NCBI GenBank assembly: GCA_039970095.1
Contig: JBDVMP010000103.1
Location: 1-64,000, forward strand
Length of the DNA: 64,000 nucleotides
Origin: JAMZMI01 sp039970095
GTDB taxonomy: Bacteria > Bacteroidota > Bacteroidia > Cytophagales > Cyclobacteriaceae
Direction of reading: 5' to 3'
This document shows positions 17,063 through 25,260 of this stretch, one piece after another (the first letter of the stretch is position 1; every line of letters starts with the position of its first letter). The position numbers and the translations under genes are program-made. The notes beneath the pieces were generated by a model. It saw only the letters and a list, made by a program, of their open reading frames with translations, was not told where the DNA came from and ran no database searches.

Positions 17063-18520
17063 ATGTTCAAAAAATTCTTCCTCGTAGGTGCACTCGTCAT
17101 GTGCTCGCTAACCATTTTTTCTCAAGACAAAAAAGCAATCAAATACGCTGAAACTATAACTCAGAAAGATCTGAAAGCGCATCTTTCTATTTTGGCATCT
17201 GATAGTTTGGAGGGACGTGAAACAGGCATGAAAGGTCAAAAGATGGCTGCCGAATACATTGCCAACTATTACGAATCTATTGGGCTTGAGGCTCCAGTAG
17301 AATCACCAGAAGGAAAAAGCTACATGCAGTCTTTTGACCTGCAAATGGGCACCTATAGTCAGGTGTACCTTCAGAAAGATGAAGAGCGAAAGGAAAACTT
17401 CTCTGACTTTCTTTACTATTCGAGCAATGAGACTTACGGAGAAGAATACATTGAGGTGGTTTTTGCCGGATATGGAGATTCCACAACGCTAGCCGGTCTG
17501 GATATAGAAGGAAAATTTGTGGCTTTTGTCAACAAAGAATGGACAAACTTTAGAAACAACCTGGCCGCTATGAAAAAGGCCAAAGCCAAAGGTTACTTTC
17601 TTATTCTAGAAGATCAGTTTCGATTTGATTTTGTAATGAAACGCTATGGAGGCTATCAAAAGGGTGGAAAGATGAAATTTGAGTTTGATCAAAAAGGAAG
17701 CAAAATTCTCTTGGTAGGAAGTGAAATGACCGAATGGATGTTTGACAAGCCTCTCGAAGAATTAAAAGCTTCAGGAATTGGCGCAAACACTGAGATTCTG
17801 ATTAATGCTGATATGCTGATCAAAAGTGTGAGTTCAGAAAATGTGATGGGCTTTCTGAGAGGCTCTAAATATCCAGATGAAGTACTCGTAATCAGCGCGC
17901 ATTATGATCACATAGGCATCATAGATGGAGAAATCAACAATGGTGCAGATGATGATGGCTCTGGAACCAGCACAGTTTTGGAGTTGGCTGAAGCGTTTAC
18001 AACAGCTGCAAAAAACGGGTACAGACCGAAAAGAAGTATTCTTTTTCTAACAGTAAGCGGCGAGGAAAAAGGTTTGCTCGGAAGTGAATATTACACCAAA
18101 AACCCAACTTTTCCCTTGAAGAACACCGTCGCTAACCTGAATATAGATATGATAGGAAGAGTGGACGACAAGCACATGAAAAATCCTGATTACATCTATT
18201 TGATAGGTTCGGATAAGCTGTCGACCGAACTACACGAGTTATCCGAAAAAGCAAACAACACATACACTAATCTAGAACTGGACTACACCTACAATGCGGA
18301 CGATGACCCAAACAGATATTACTATAGGTCTGATCATTACAATTTTGCCAAGAATGGGATTCCAGTGATTTTCTATTTCAATGGCACACATGCGGATTAT
18401 CACAAACCAACCGATACAATAGAAAAAATCAATTTCGATAAAATGTCAAAAATTGGAAAGTTGGTTTTCTATACCTCCTGGGAAATCGCAAATAGGAAAG
18501 AAAGAATAAAACTAGACTAG
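17063..18520 (+). CDS. secreted M28-family zinc aminopeptidase
   Basis: A 485-residue peptidase with signal peptide MFKKFFLVGALVMCSLTIFSQ. Zinc-binding and catalytic motifs of family M28 are all present: SAHYDHIG (His and nearby Asp), NNGADDDGSGTSTVLELA (bridging Asp), SGEEKGLLGSEYY (catalytic Glu pair), NLNIDMIGR (Asp) and a C-terminal THADYHKPTDT (His). A protease-associated-like insert lies between residues about 80 and 240. It is probably exported to the periplasm and trims peptides. It lacks a T9SS sorting tail. The start at 17063 is chosen because it begins the signal peptide and follows the promoter element. Confidence 0.93.
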   Translation: MFKKFFLVGALVMCSLTIFSQDKKAIKYAETITQKDLKAHLSILASDSLEGRETGMKGQKMAAEYIANYYESIGLEAPVESPEGKSYMQSFDLQMGTYSQVYLQKDEERKENFSDFLYYSSNETYGEEYIEVVFAGYGDSTTLAGLDIEGKFVAFVNKEWTNFRNNLAAMKKAKAKGYFLILEDQFRFDFVMKRYGGYQKGGKMKFEFDQKGSKILLVGSEMTEWMFDKPLEELKASGIGANTEILINADMLIKSVSSENVMGFLRGSKYPDEVLVISAHYDHIGIIDGEINNGADDDGSGTSTVLELAEAFTTAAKNGYRPKRSILFLTVSGEEKGLLGSEYYTKNPTFPLKNTVANLNIDMIGRVDDKHMKNPDYIYLIGSDKLSTELHELSEKANNTYTNLELDYTYNADDDPNRYYYRSDHYNFAKNGIPVIFYFNGTHADYHKPTDTIEKINFDKMSKIGKLVFYTSWEIANRKERIKLD

Positions 18521-18851
18521 TAGAGAGGAGTTGGGTCTGGTCGGAAAAACGATGAAGTTGATCTGGGGGGCTGTGAAGCCCCCACAAGATCTTTTCAACC
18601 AGCTATGGAAAGACAGAACTAAATCAATCTTTCTGTAGCAATGATAGATAAATTATCGGGTTTCCGATATGATTTTAATCACAAATGTGTGAAAACAAAA
18701 TGTTGTGCTGATTTATGCTTATTTGACGCAAATAAATTCTGCTCCCTTATGATTGGTGTCTAAAAAATTCTGAATTTTGTATATCAATTGATAGTATCAT
18801 CTGATTTGAGGTCGTGCATGATTTTTTCAAGTTTCCCTAGAACAATAAGAT
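18521..18851. other. 331-base intergenic region before the dihydroorotase gene
   Basis: It holds the terminator at 18560-18595. The rest is AT-rich and non-coding, with no exact TAnnTTTG match; the closest is CTGATTTG around 18800-18820. Nothing else was recognised. Confidence 0.6.
18560..18595 (+). terminator. rho-independent terminator after the M28 peptidase gene
   Basis: GATCT, then GGGGGGCT, a GTGA loop, AGCCCCC, a three-base bulge and AGATC, followed by TTTT. A strong GC stem about 40 bases after the stop codon. Confidence 0.75.
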
Positions 18852-20192
18852 ATGAGCAAATACATTATAAAGAACGTTGAGATTATCAATGAAGGCAGTG
18901 CGTTTCGGTCGGACGTGTTAATCGAGGAGGGCCGTGTCTCCAAAATTGCTCCTCAGGTTGATACTGAATCCAATATTGTCGAAATCAATGCCGAATCACT
19001 TACCCTGCTGCCCGGCGTGATAGACGATCAGGTACACTTTAGAGAGCCTGGCCTCACGCAAAAAGCGGAGATTTACACAGAAGCAAAGGCAGCAGTAGCT
19101 GGTGGTGTGACATCTTATATGGAAATGCCCAATGTAGTGCCTCAAACTACAACACAGGAATTGCTACAGGCAAAATATGATCTAGGTGGTTCAAAGTCTC
19201 TTGCCAATTACTCCTTCTTCATGGGCACCACCAATGACAACTACGATGAGGTGATGAAAACAGACCCTTCGTCAGTTTGTGGAATCAAAATATTCATGGG
19301 CTCATCTACCGGCAATATGCTGGTAGATGATGAGCATGTGTTGAGTAAGGTTTTCGCGAATGCGCCGACTCTCATAGCTACACATTGTGAGGATGAAGAA
19401 ACCATAAAGCGCAACCTGGAAACGTTCAAATCAAAGTATGGAGAGAACATCCCATTTGAAGCGCACCCCCTCATAAGAAACGAAGAGGCATGCTACCTCT
19501 CTTCATCTTTTGCGGTGAAGCTGGCAAAAAAACACGATACCAGACTTCACATTTTGCACATTTCGACTGGAAAAGAAACGTCACTTTTTGGCAATGACCT
19601 GCCACTAGGCAAGAAAAAAATCACATCAGAGGCCTGCATTCACCACCTATGGTTTTCTGATGATGATTACGCCGAAAAGCAACAATGGATAAAATGGAAC
19701 CCCGCTGTGAAATCTGCCCATGACCGGGATCAAATATGGAGTGCCCTTCTCGATGATAGAATCGATGTAATTGCAACTGATCATGCGCCACACACCATTG
19801 AGGAGAAAAACAACCCTTACTTGTCCGCTCCATCGGGAGGTCCGTTAGTGCAGCATTCACTGGTGGCCATGCTGGACTTTTACCACCAGGGAAAGATTTC
19901 GCTTGAGCGCCTAGTGGAAAAAATGTGCCATGCCCCTGCAAAATGTTTTGAAATACAGGAAAGAGGCTACATTAGAGAAGGCTACCACGCAGATTTAGTA
20001 TTGGTGGACTTAAACAACCCGTGGAAGGTGTCAAAAGAAAATATCCTTGCAAAATGTGGCTGGTCACCCTTTGAAGGGCATACTTTTCAATCAAAAATTG
20101 AGCACGTTTTTGTCTCGGGCCACCTCGCTTATTCAAATGGCACTTTTGACGAAAGTAAAAAAGGAGCCAGATTAAAATTTGATAGGAAATAG
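18852..20192 (+). CDS. pyrC: dihydroorotase
   Basis: A 446-residue amidohydrolase that cyclises carbamoyl-aspartate to dihydroorotate in pyrimidine synthesis (cytosol). Metal and active-site residues: H62 and R64 in DDQVHFREPG, the carboxylated lysine K146 in GIKIFMGSSTG, H178 in ATHCEDE, H236 in LHILHIST, and D310 in VIATDHAPH. The first His of the usual HxH is Gln (Q60); I recall this QVH form from other Bacteroidota dihydroorotases, so it is probably a lineage trait rather than a defect. An allantoinase or hydantoinase role is less likely given FREPG and the C-terminus. Confidence 0.93.
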   Translation: MSKYIIKNVEIINEGSAFRSDVLIEEGRVSKIAPQVDTESNIVEINAESLTLLPGVIDDQVHFREPGLTQKAEIYTEAKAAVAGGVTSYMEMPNVVPQTTTQELLQAKYDLGGSKSLANYSFFMGTTNDNYDEVMKTDPSSVCGIKIFMGSSTGNMLVDDEHVLSKVFANAPTLIATHCEDEETIKRNLETFKSKYGENIPFEAHPLIRNEEACYLSSSFAVKLAKKHDTRLHILHISTGKETSLFGNDLPLGKKKITSEACIHHLWFSDDDYAEKQQWIKWNPAVKSAHDRDQIWSALLDDRIDVIATDHAPHTIEEKNNPYLSAPSGGPLVQHSLVAMLDFYHQGKISLERLVEKMCHAPAKCFEIQERGYIREGYHADLVLVDLNNPWKVSKENILAKCGWSPFEGHTFQSKIEHVFVSGHLAYSNGTFDESKKGARLKFDRK

Positions 20193-20195
20193 GTA

Positions 20196-20226
20196 TTGGT
20201 AAAATGAGAGAATGCATATAACTTTG
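20196..20226 (+). promoter_or_regulatory. promoter of tRNA-His
   Basis: TTG (20196-20198), 20 bases, TAACTTTG (20219-20226): a full match to the Bacteroidota housekeeping promoter. The predicted start is about 12 bases ahead of the mature tRNA. Confidence 0.75.
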
Positions 20227-20244
20227 CATTCCTTTTTGGAACAT

Positions 20245-20319
20245 GGTGGTTGTAGTTCAGTTGGTTAGAACGCCTGATTGTGGTTCAGGAGGTCGCCGGT
20301 TCGAGTCCGGTCTTCCACC
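20245..20319 (+). tRNA. tRNA-His (anticodon GTG)
   Basis: The cloverleaf is read directly: an extra G(-1) opposite C73 as in histidine tRNAs, T8-A9, D stem GTTC/GAAC, anticodon stem CCTGA/TCAGG with loop TTGTGGT (anticodon GTG), a five-base variable loop, T arm with TTCGAGT. CCA is not encoded. The acceptor stem is odd: GTGGTTG faces CTTCCAC, which leaves two adjacent T-T (U-U) mismatches at pairs 5-68 and 6-67. Promoter and terminator flank it closely, so it is an independent unit. Confidence 0.93.
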
Positions 20320-20340
20320 CAAAGTTGACAATGTCATTTT

Positions 20341-20374
20341 ACCCTGATGAACTTAAGTTCGTCAGGGTTTTTTA
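20341..20374 (+). terminator. rho-independent terminator after tRNA-His
   Basis: A stem of up to 14 pairs (ACCCTGATGAACTT against AAGTTCGTCAGGGT) followed by a run of T. Confidence 0.9.
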
Positions 20375-20618
20375 TTTCCTGCCCCTTATGCCTTTACATC
20401 CTTTTCTCAAGGCCCAAGGGCAAATACTACAAATGGCAAGGAAAACTTAACGAGCAGCCCATGGATTTGCTTTGGGTCAATGCCCAGAGAAACGGCAGTC
20501 CTTCCTCCTAGCCAAACTGAGAAAGTCATTTAACATCGACTAATGCCATTATCTCAAGGCTTATTCCTTTTTGTTGATATTTTCGAAACGTTTTTAGAAT
20601 TTACCTGTTTATCTCATA
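20375..20618. other. 244-base gap between the tRNA-His terminator and the MscS gene
   Basis: No gene or promoter match was found. A 34-codon open stretch around 20410-20512 (reading KGKYYKWQGKLNEQPMD and on to a TAG) has a protein-like composition but no start codon. It may be a decayed gene fragment; this is weak. Confidence 0.4.
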
Positions 20619-21662
20619 ATGGATTGGACATGGATTGAAAAAATTAGCGAGTTGCCTTTTCCCGTTTTACAAATCGCAGGAGGGCTGGTCATAGGAGTTT
20701 TAGCCGCCTGGATCGTGAGCATCAGCCTTGGGGCTACTGTGAAAAAAACAAAGTCACAGACATTAATAGAGCTACGTACATTCTGTTTCAGGGCTTTCAA
20801 TGTTTTTCTTCCATCGCTCTTTATTTATATAGCTCTGCACTATGGTGAGGTTTCAGTCATTTGGCTTTCTCTATTCAAGGTTTTGTTGATTTTGTGTTCC
20901 AGCTATCTTTCCATCAAGCTCACCTACGCCACAGAAGCAATCATATTGCAACAATATGAGCTGGATAAAGAAGACAACCGCCAGGAGCGAAAAGTTATCA
21001 CTCAGCTTGTATTCATAAAAAAGGCCGCCATTGTATTAATCGTTCTTGTCACGATAGGCGTGCTCCTCCTGAGCTTCGAAGAAGGCAGAAAATACGGTGC
21101 AGGCTTGCTGACTTCAGCAGGCGTGGCGAGTATTATCATTGGTTTTGCAGCACAAAAATCAATTGCCAACTTTCTGGCAGGAATTCAAATCGCGTTTACC
21201 CAACCCATCAAAATCGATGACGCTGTGGTAGTGGAAGGAGAGTGGGGATGGATAGAAGAAATTAACCTTACGTATGTTGTAGTTAGAATTTGGGATTGGC
21301 GCAGATTGATTTTGCCTATCACCTATTTTATCGAAAAGCCATTTCAGAACTGGACCCGTAACAAAGGTGAAATCATAGGGTCCGTGATTCTTCATCTTGA
21401 TTATATGGCTCCTATAGACAAGTTGAAAGAAAAACTGACGCACATTTTGGGTGAGGAACCCAACTGGGATGGCAAGGTAAATGCACTGCAAGTAATAGAC
21501 ACCAAAGAGTACACCATAGTAGTCAGAGCGCTGATGTCTGCCAAGAGCAGTCCCATGGCCTGGGACCTGCGATGCAGCGTGAGAGAGAAGCTCATCAGCT
21601 TCTTGCAAGAGAGTTATCCGGAAAGCCTCCCCAAACAGCGGGTTTCTCTAACAAACAAATAG
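20619..21662 (+). CDS. small-conductance mechanosensitive channel (MscS family)
   Basis: A 347-residue membrane protein. Hydrophobic spans at about 17-40, 57-75, 80-100 and 128-150 are followed by the pore helix and MscS signature GLLTSAGVASIIIGFAAQ, KSIANFLAGIQIAFTQPIKI and DDAVVVEGEWGWIEEINLTY, then the cytoplasmic beta and alpha/beta domains (IPITYF-type segment LPITYFIEKPFQNWTR). Family members release solutes during osmotic downshock from the inner membrane. It is monocistronic. Confidence 0.93.
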   Translation: MDWTWIEKISELPFPVLQIAGGLVIGVLAAWIVSISLGATVKKTKSQTLIELRTFCFRAFNVFLPSLFIYIALHYGEVSVIWLSLFKVLLILCSSYLSIKLTYATEAIILQQYELDKEDNRQERKVITQLVFIKKAAIVLIVLVTIGVLLLSFEEGRKYGAGLLTSAGVASIIIGFAAQKSIANFLAGIQIAFTQPIKIDDAVVVEGEWGWIEEINLTYVVVRIWDWRRLILPITYFIEKPFQNWTRNKGEIIGSVILHLDYMAPIDKLKEKLTHILGEEPNWDGKVNALQVIDTKEYTIVVRALMSAKSSPMAWDLRCSVREKLISFLQESYPESLPKQRVSLTNK

Positions 21663-21752
21663 AGGTAAACAAACGTTTTCTTAAAACTTAATTCTGTGTT
21701 TTTGAGTTACACAGAATGAAAATGAAGCGAAACGAAATATTATTTTGAAGCC

Positions 21753-21777
21753 TTGGTAAATATTGTAATATTTCCAA
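21753..21777. promoter_or_regulatory. large near-perfect palindrome upstream of the small secreted ORF
   Basis: TTGG, one extra T, AAATATT, GT, AATATTT, CCAA: 11 pairs with one bulged base and a two-base centre. It lies 14 bases before the ATG at 21791. The shape suggests a repressor operator. A second inverted repeat (ATTCTGTG/CACAGAAT, 21691-21717) follows the MscS gene. Confidence 0.45.
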
Positions 21778-21790
21778 CCTTGCGGATTCA

Positions 21791-22145
21791 ATGTTCGTTA
21801 AACCTCTAAAATTTTAGGCCTCTGAAACGACTTGTTTACATACTGTTTTTCCTAGGAGCATCTTTCTCGTCAGAAGCATTTACTACTGAAAACACTGAGG
21901 AAGAGTCAAAGTCTAAAAAATCATCTCCTACCATTCACAATACTGATGCTGCATCAGGAAACGCCACAAAAGACAGTGCGGATAAACCAGCCAAAGAGGT
22001 AACAGCGGAAAAAACGGAAATCCCTGACTCACTATCAAATTACAACTCGAGCTGCAAATTCAACTTCTTGTTTTACTTTATCTATAAAGTAAAATATGAT
22101 GAAAACGGGAACGTAGAAGCAGGTTCGCTAAACTTCGAGTTCTAA
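21791..22145 (+). pseudogene. small secreted protein, frame broken (or shifted) near its start
   Basis: From 21810 to the TAA at 22143-22145 an open frame encodes a typical exported protein: RPLKRLVYILFFLGASFSSEAF, a Thr/Ser/Lys/Glu-rich linker, then CKFNFLFYFIYKVKYDENG and a C-terminus SLNFEF. That frame has no ATG, GTG or TTG; only a CTG (21822) could start it. The nearest ATG (21791, MFVKPLKF) is in the other frame and runs into TAG at 21815-21817. Removing one T from the TTTT at 21812-21815 would join the two. So this is a one-base frameshift mutation, a sequencing error in a homopolymer, a programmed +1 shift at TTT-TAG, or a CTG start. The stop codon abuts the stop of the convergent HisA gene. 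No family was recognised. Confidence 0.6.
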
Positions 22146-22868
22146 TTACTGCTCAGAGATAAACTTCTCGATTTCTTTCAAAGTTATTTTTCCTTCGTAA
22201 AAAGCTTTACCGAAGATTACTCCCTTTACACCCACGCCCTGAAGCTTGCGAATATCCTCCATATTTCGAACTCCTCCACTGGCAAAAACCTGTAGGTCAG
22301 GAAATCGCTCTCTCAACTCCGAATAAAGATCGAATGAAGGGCCTGAAAGCACACCATCCTTAGATATATCCGTCGTTTTGAGGTATTTAAGCCCTCTATT
22401 ATAGAAATACTCCACGTGTTCAAAAAGATCAATTTTGGTATCCTTTTGCCAGCCACCCACTTTGATATGGCCATTTAGCGCATCAGCAGCCAAAACGATG
22501 CGATCTCGTCCGTATGACATGATCCAATCCGAAAAGAGGGATTTATTGTAAACCGCTATGGTTGCTGCACCTACACTTTTGGCTCCTGCCTCGAATGCCT
22601 TCGTTATTGCTCCGTCAGTGTGCAGCCCGCCCGAAAAATTAATTTTCAAGTCTGTGTAGCCCGCAAGCATCTCCAACGTTGGGATGTTAACCGGATGTCC
22701 CTTTTGGGCGCCATCCAGATCTACCAGATGCAGGCGAGTCACTCCATGGTCCAAAAACCTCTCCGCTCTTTCGAGAGGGCTATCATTAGTTTTTTCCTTT
22801 GAAAAATCTCCTTGAGTAGTTCTAATCGCTCGACCGTTGACAACTGTTATTGATGGGACTAGCCACAT
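22146..22868 (-). CDS. HisA-family phosphoribosyl isomerase, variant lacking the first catalytic Asp
   Basis: A 240-residue TIM barrel matching HisA along its length: QGDF near the start, VDLDGAQKG, AADALNGHIKVGGWQ, TTDISKDGVLSGP (carrying the second catalytic Asp), ASGGVR and GVIFGKAFYEGK (phosphate-binding loops). HisA isomerises ProFAR in histidine synthesis. The N-terminal catalytic Asp of the usual PAIDL motif is replaced: here the sequence is VPSITVV, with Thr in its place. There are no his genes around it, whereas Bacteroidota normally have hisA within a his operon. It is either a stand-alone working HisA with altered chemistry or a paralogue with another substrate. TATATTTG at 22927-22934 may be its -7 element. 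Confidence 0.85.
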   Translation of the reverse strand: MWLVPSITVVNGRAIRTTQGDFSKEKTNDSPLERAERFLDHGVTRLHLVDLDGAQKGHPVNIPTLEMLAGYTDLKINFSGGLHTDGAITKAFEAGAKSVGAATIAVYNKSLFSDWIMSYGRDRIVLAADALNGHIKVGGWQKDTKIDLFEHVEYFYNRGLKYLKTTDISKDGVLSGPSFDLYSELRERFPDLQVFASGGVRNMEDIRKLQGVGVKGVIFGKAFYEGKITLKEIEKFISEQ

Positions 22869-22926
22869 GTTTGATTGGGGTTTGGGGTAAAGGGTTAACG
22901 TTTATTTGCAATGCAAACAACCTAAA

Positions 22927-22934
22927 CAAATATA
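22927..22934 (-). promoter_or_regulatory. -7 element upstream of the HisA-like gene
   Basis: Minus-strand TATATTTG, an exact TAnnTTTG match 58 bases upstream of the start. No -33 element at the right distance. Confidence 0.35.
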
Positions 22935-22985
22935 GTGAGAATTAGACATCATAAATGCCTCACTTCTGAACCTTGATCAATAAAG

Positions 22986-23696
22986 TTATGAATTGATTTG
23001 CACCAGTTTGAAGCCCTCGCCGTGAACTGTGAGCAACTTGAGTGATTCCTCCTCTTTAAGGTACTTACGAAGCTTGGCTATATATACATCCATGCTTCTG
23101 GCGTTAAAGTAAGAATCGTCATGCCAAATCTTTTTTAGAGCCACCGTTCTTGTCACAGTCTGATTCAGGTTTTCTATAAACAGCTTCAGTAGTTCATTTT
23201 CTTTGGTTGTGAGCTTAATTATGCCGCCAGGTAAAGTCAACCTGTTTTCTGCATATTGATATTGGAGGTTTCCAATTTTAATGTCCGACGGAAGGCTCTT
23301 GTCTTCCTCCGCCATGGTGCGCTTGAGCACGGCTTGAATCCTGAGTAAAAGCACCTCCATACTGAAAGGCTTGGTGATGTAATCATCTGCACCAACTTTG
23401 AAACCCTGAATCACATCTTCTTTCAGCGATTTCGCTGTGAGAAAAATAATGGGAATATCCGGGTCTATGGCTCTGATCTCTGAAGCAAGCTGGAATCCAT
23501 CTTTTTTCGGCATCATCAGATCAAGCACACACAAATCAAATTTGCCCGGCTTGAAGGTATCAGCTCCTTGCTGGCCATCCACACAGAGCTTCGTCTCAAA
23601 CCCTTTGAGATTTAAATATTCATTCAAAACCTGCCCCAAATTAGGGTCGTCTTCTGCTAATAGAATTCTTGGGTTTCCAGAGTTTTTGCTAAGCAT
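22986..23696 (-). CDS. OmpR/PhoB-family response regulator
   Basis: A 236-residue regulator. The ATG at 23694-23696 (MLSKNSGNPRILLAEDDPN) is chosen because it overlaps the kinase stop by 8 bases; a longer frame upstream lies wholly inside the kinase gene. The receiver has the acidic pair in LAEDDPN, phospho-Asp in LCVLDLMMPKKDGF and Lys in DYITKPFSMEVL. The winged-helix domain has LTTKENELLKLFIEN and NARSMDVYIAKLRKYL. It is the cognate partner of the kinase at 23689-25212 and a paralogue of the regulator at 26197-26895. The likely target site is the TTAAC array at 25261-25296. Confidence 0.95.
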   Translation of the reverse strand: MLSKNSGNPRILLAEDDPNLGQVLNEYLNLKGFETKLCVDGQQGADTFKPGKFDLCVLDLMMPKKDGFQLASEIRAIDPDIPIIFLTAKSLKEDVIQGFKVGADDYITKPFSMEVLLLRIQAVLKRTMAEEDKSLPSDIKIGNLQYQYAENRLTLPGGIIKLTTKENELLKLFIENLNQTVTRTVALKKIWHDDSYFNARSMDVYIAKLRKYLKEEESLKLLTVHGEGFKLVQINS

Positions 23697-25212
23697 GTTG
23701 TAAAGGTAAGGTGAATGTAAATTTGCTGCCACGAGCGGGCTCACTTTCCACATCGATGCTTCCATCATGGGCATCAATCATGCTCTTGACATAAGCCAGA
23801 CCCAGGCCGAAACCTTTGACATCATGAATGTTTCCGGTATGAACCCTGAAGAATTTTTCGAAAATATGCTTTTGCGCCTCTTTGGTCATGCCTATGCCGT
23901 GATCCTGAACAGAGCAAGCTATCTGCGAACCAGTGTTTCTTGTGCGGATGGTGATATGAGGAGCATCCTGAGAATATTTATTGGCATTATCCAGAAGGTT
24001 GACAAGGATATTGACCAGGTGAGTTCTATCTGCAAAGACCTGCGTATTGGTTGCTTCCAGAATGGCTTTGATGCTTCCTCCTCGTTTTTCGACCTGAATC
24101 ATGGTTTTATCCATTGCCTTCTCTATCAGTTCATGCAAGTTCAAAACTTCATGTTTCAAGTTAAAGTCCTGTTTCTCAAGAGCGGCGATATTCAAGACCC
24201 TTTCTACTTGCTCTCCCAGTCGTCCGTTTTCCTCCGAAATGACCTTGAGGTATCTGTCCCTCATATCCGGCAGCTGCTGAATGTCTTTATCATTGAGCGC
24301 TTCGGCCGCCAACGAAATCGTCGCTATAGGTGTTTTGAGCTCGTGAGTCATGTTATTGATAAAGTCATTTTTCATCTCCGACAGTTTTTTCTGCCGCATT
24401 ATGGTGTGCACCGAATAGCCAAACGTCAATGCGATCATTAAAATCAAAACACCGGAGCTGGCCATAGTCAACCATATTTTACGAAGGAGAAAGCCCTCCT
24501 TATCAGGAAAATTCAGCACTAACCAGTTGCTATCACCAATTAAGTCATTGGGAAAAAGGCTAGCTCGCAGGTCACTATGTGCCAATTCATTTTTCATACT
24601 TACATCTGTCAGATGTACGAATCGGTTTTGCATGGGAGAGATTACCCCATACTCATAGTTGATGTCTATCCCTTTTCCTTCTAACTCTCTACTAAGTAAA
24701 GAATCCAGCTGATCCGGGTTGAACCTGGCTGTGATGGATCTGTTTGGAACCAACATGTTTTCCAGCACCTGAAACATCATTTCCGATTTTCGGTTCACTT
24801 TTTCCATTTGTTCTCTAGCCCATCGCTGCTGTTCTAGCGCGTCCTTCTGAGCTTCAGGGGTCATTTCTATGGCTTGGCCACTCCCTGACTGAAAGTCGAA
24901 AACGATGTTGAACCCTTCCTCCGTAAAAACAGTGTCGGCAACTACCTGCACATTTCTCTGAGCACCTGATTGAGCGCCTGAAAAAAGCTGACCCGAGCCA
25001 AAAGCATTGGTTGAAAACTGAAATTGGCTGGAGAAAGCATAAAGTGCCTCCTGCTTTTCGAGTTTTTCTGAAACGTTTTGCAGGGCTTCCACCACATCTC
25101 GTTTGAAGGCCTCTTCATTGGCGGAAATAACAGTATCGATCCAGTAGAGCTGAAAGCCTACCAGGCCTATCAGACCGAAAGCCATGATTGCAATAATCCA
25201 CCTTAAAGACAT
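23689..25212 (-). CDS. sensor histidine kinase (RprX-like)
   Basis: A 507-residue membrane kinase. There is one membrane helix at the N-terminus (WIIAIMAFGLIGLVGFQLYW), a periplasmic domain of about 230 residues, and a second helix (ASSGVLILMIALTFGYSV). The kinase core follows: H box in NNMTHELKTPIATISL, N box LVNLLDNANKYSQ, G1 QDHGIGM, F box FEKFFRV, G2 GFGLGLAYV. There is no HAMP domain, as in the Bacteroidota RprX type. A GTG three codons upstream (25221) is possible, but the promoter element TAGATTTG at 25226-25233 would put the transcript start at about 25220, favouring the ATG at 25212 with a very short leader. Confidence 0.93.
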   Translation of the reverse strand: MSLRWIIAIMAFGLIGLVGFQLYWIDTVISANEEAFKRDVVEALQNVSEKLEKQEALYAFSSQFQFSTNAFGSGQLFSGAQSGAQRNVQVVADTVFTEEGFNIVFDFQSGSGQAIEMTPEAQKDALEQQRWAREQMEKVNRKSEMMFQVLENMLVPNRSITARFNPDQLDSLLSRELEGKGIDINYEYGVISPMQNRFVHLTDVSMKNELAHSDLRASLFPNDLIGDSNWLVLNFPDKEGFLLRKIWLTMASSGVLILMIALTFGYSVHTIMRQKKLSEMKNDFINNMTHELKTPIATISLAAEALNDKDIQQLPDMRDRYLKVISEENGRLGEQVERVLNIAALEKQDFNLKHEVLNLHELIEKAMDKTMIQVEKRGGSIKAILEATNTQVFADRTHLVNILVNLLDNANKYSQDAPHITIRTRNTGSQIACSVQDHGIGMTKEAQKHIFEKFFRVHTGNIHDVKGFGLGLAYVKSMIDAHDGSIDVESEPARGSKFTFTLPLQHA

Positions 25213-25225
25213 GCGTTTCACTTCA

Positions 25226-25233
25226 CAAATCTA
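25226..25233 (-). promoter_or_regulatory. -7 element of the kinase/regulator operon
   Basis: Minus-strand TAGATTTG, an exact TAnnTTTG match. The TTAAC repeat array begins 27 bases upstream of it, in the position of an activator. Confidence 0.5.
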
Positions 25234-25260
25234 CGTGGAATATTGCCCTGTGATGCCTGT

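Noticed and set aside
23767..24441. A 224-codon open frame on the plus strand
   Set aside because: It is fully antisense to the conserved kinase gene, has no homology-like motif, and is explained by the codon bias of the real gene.
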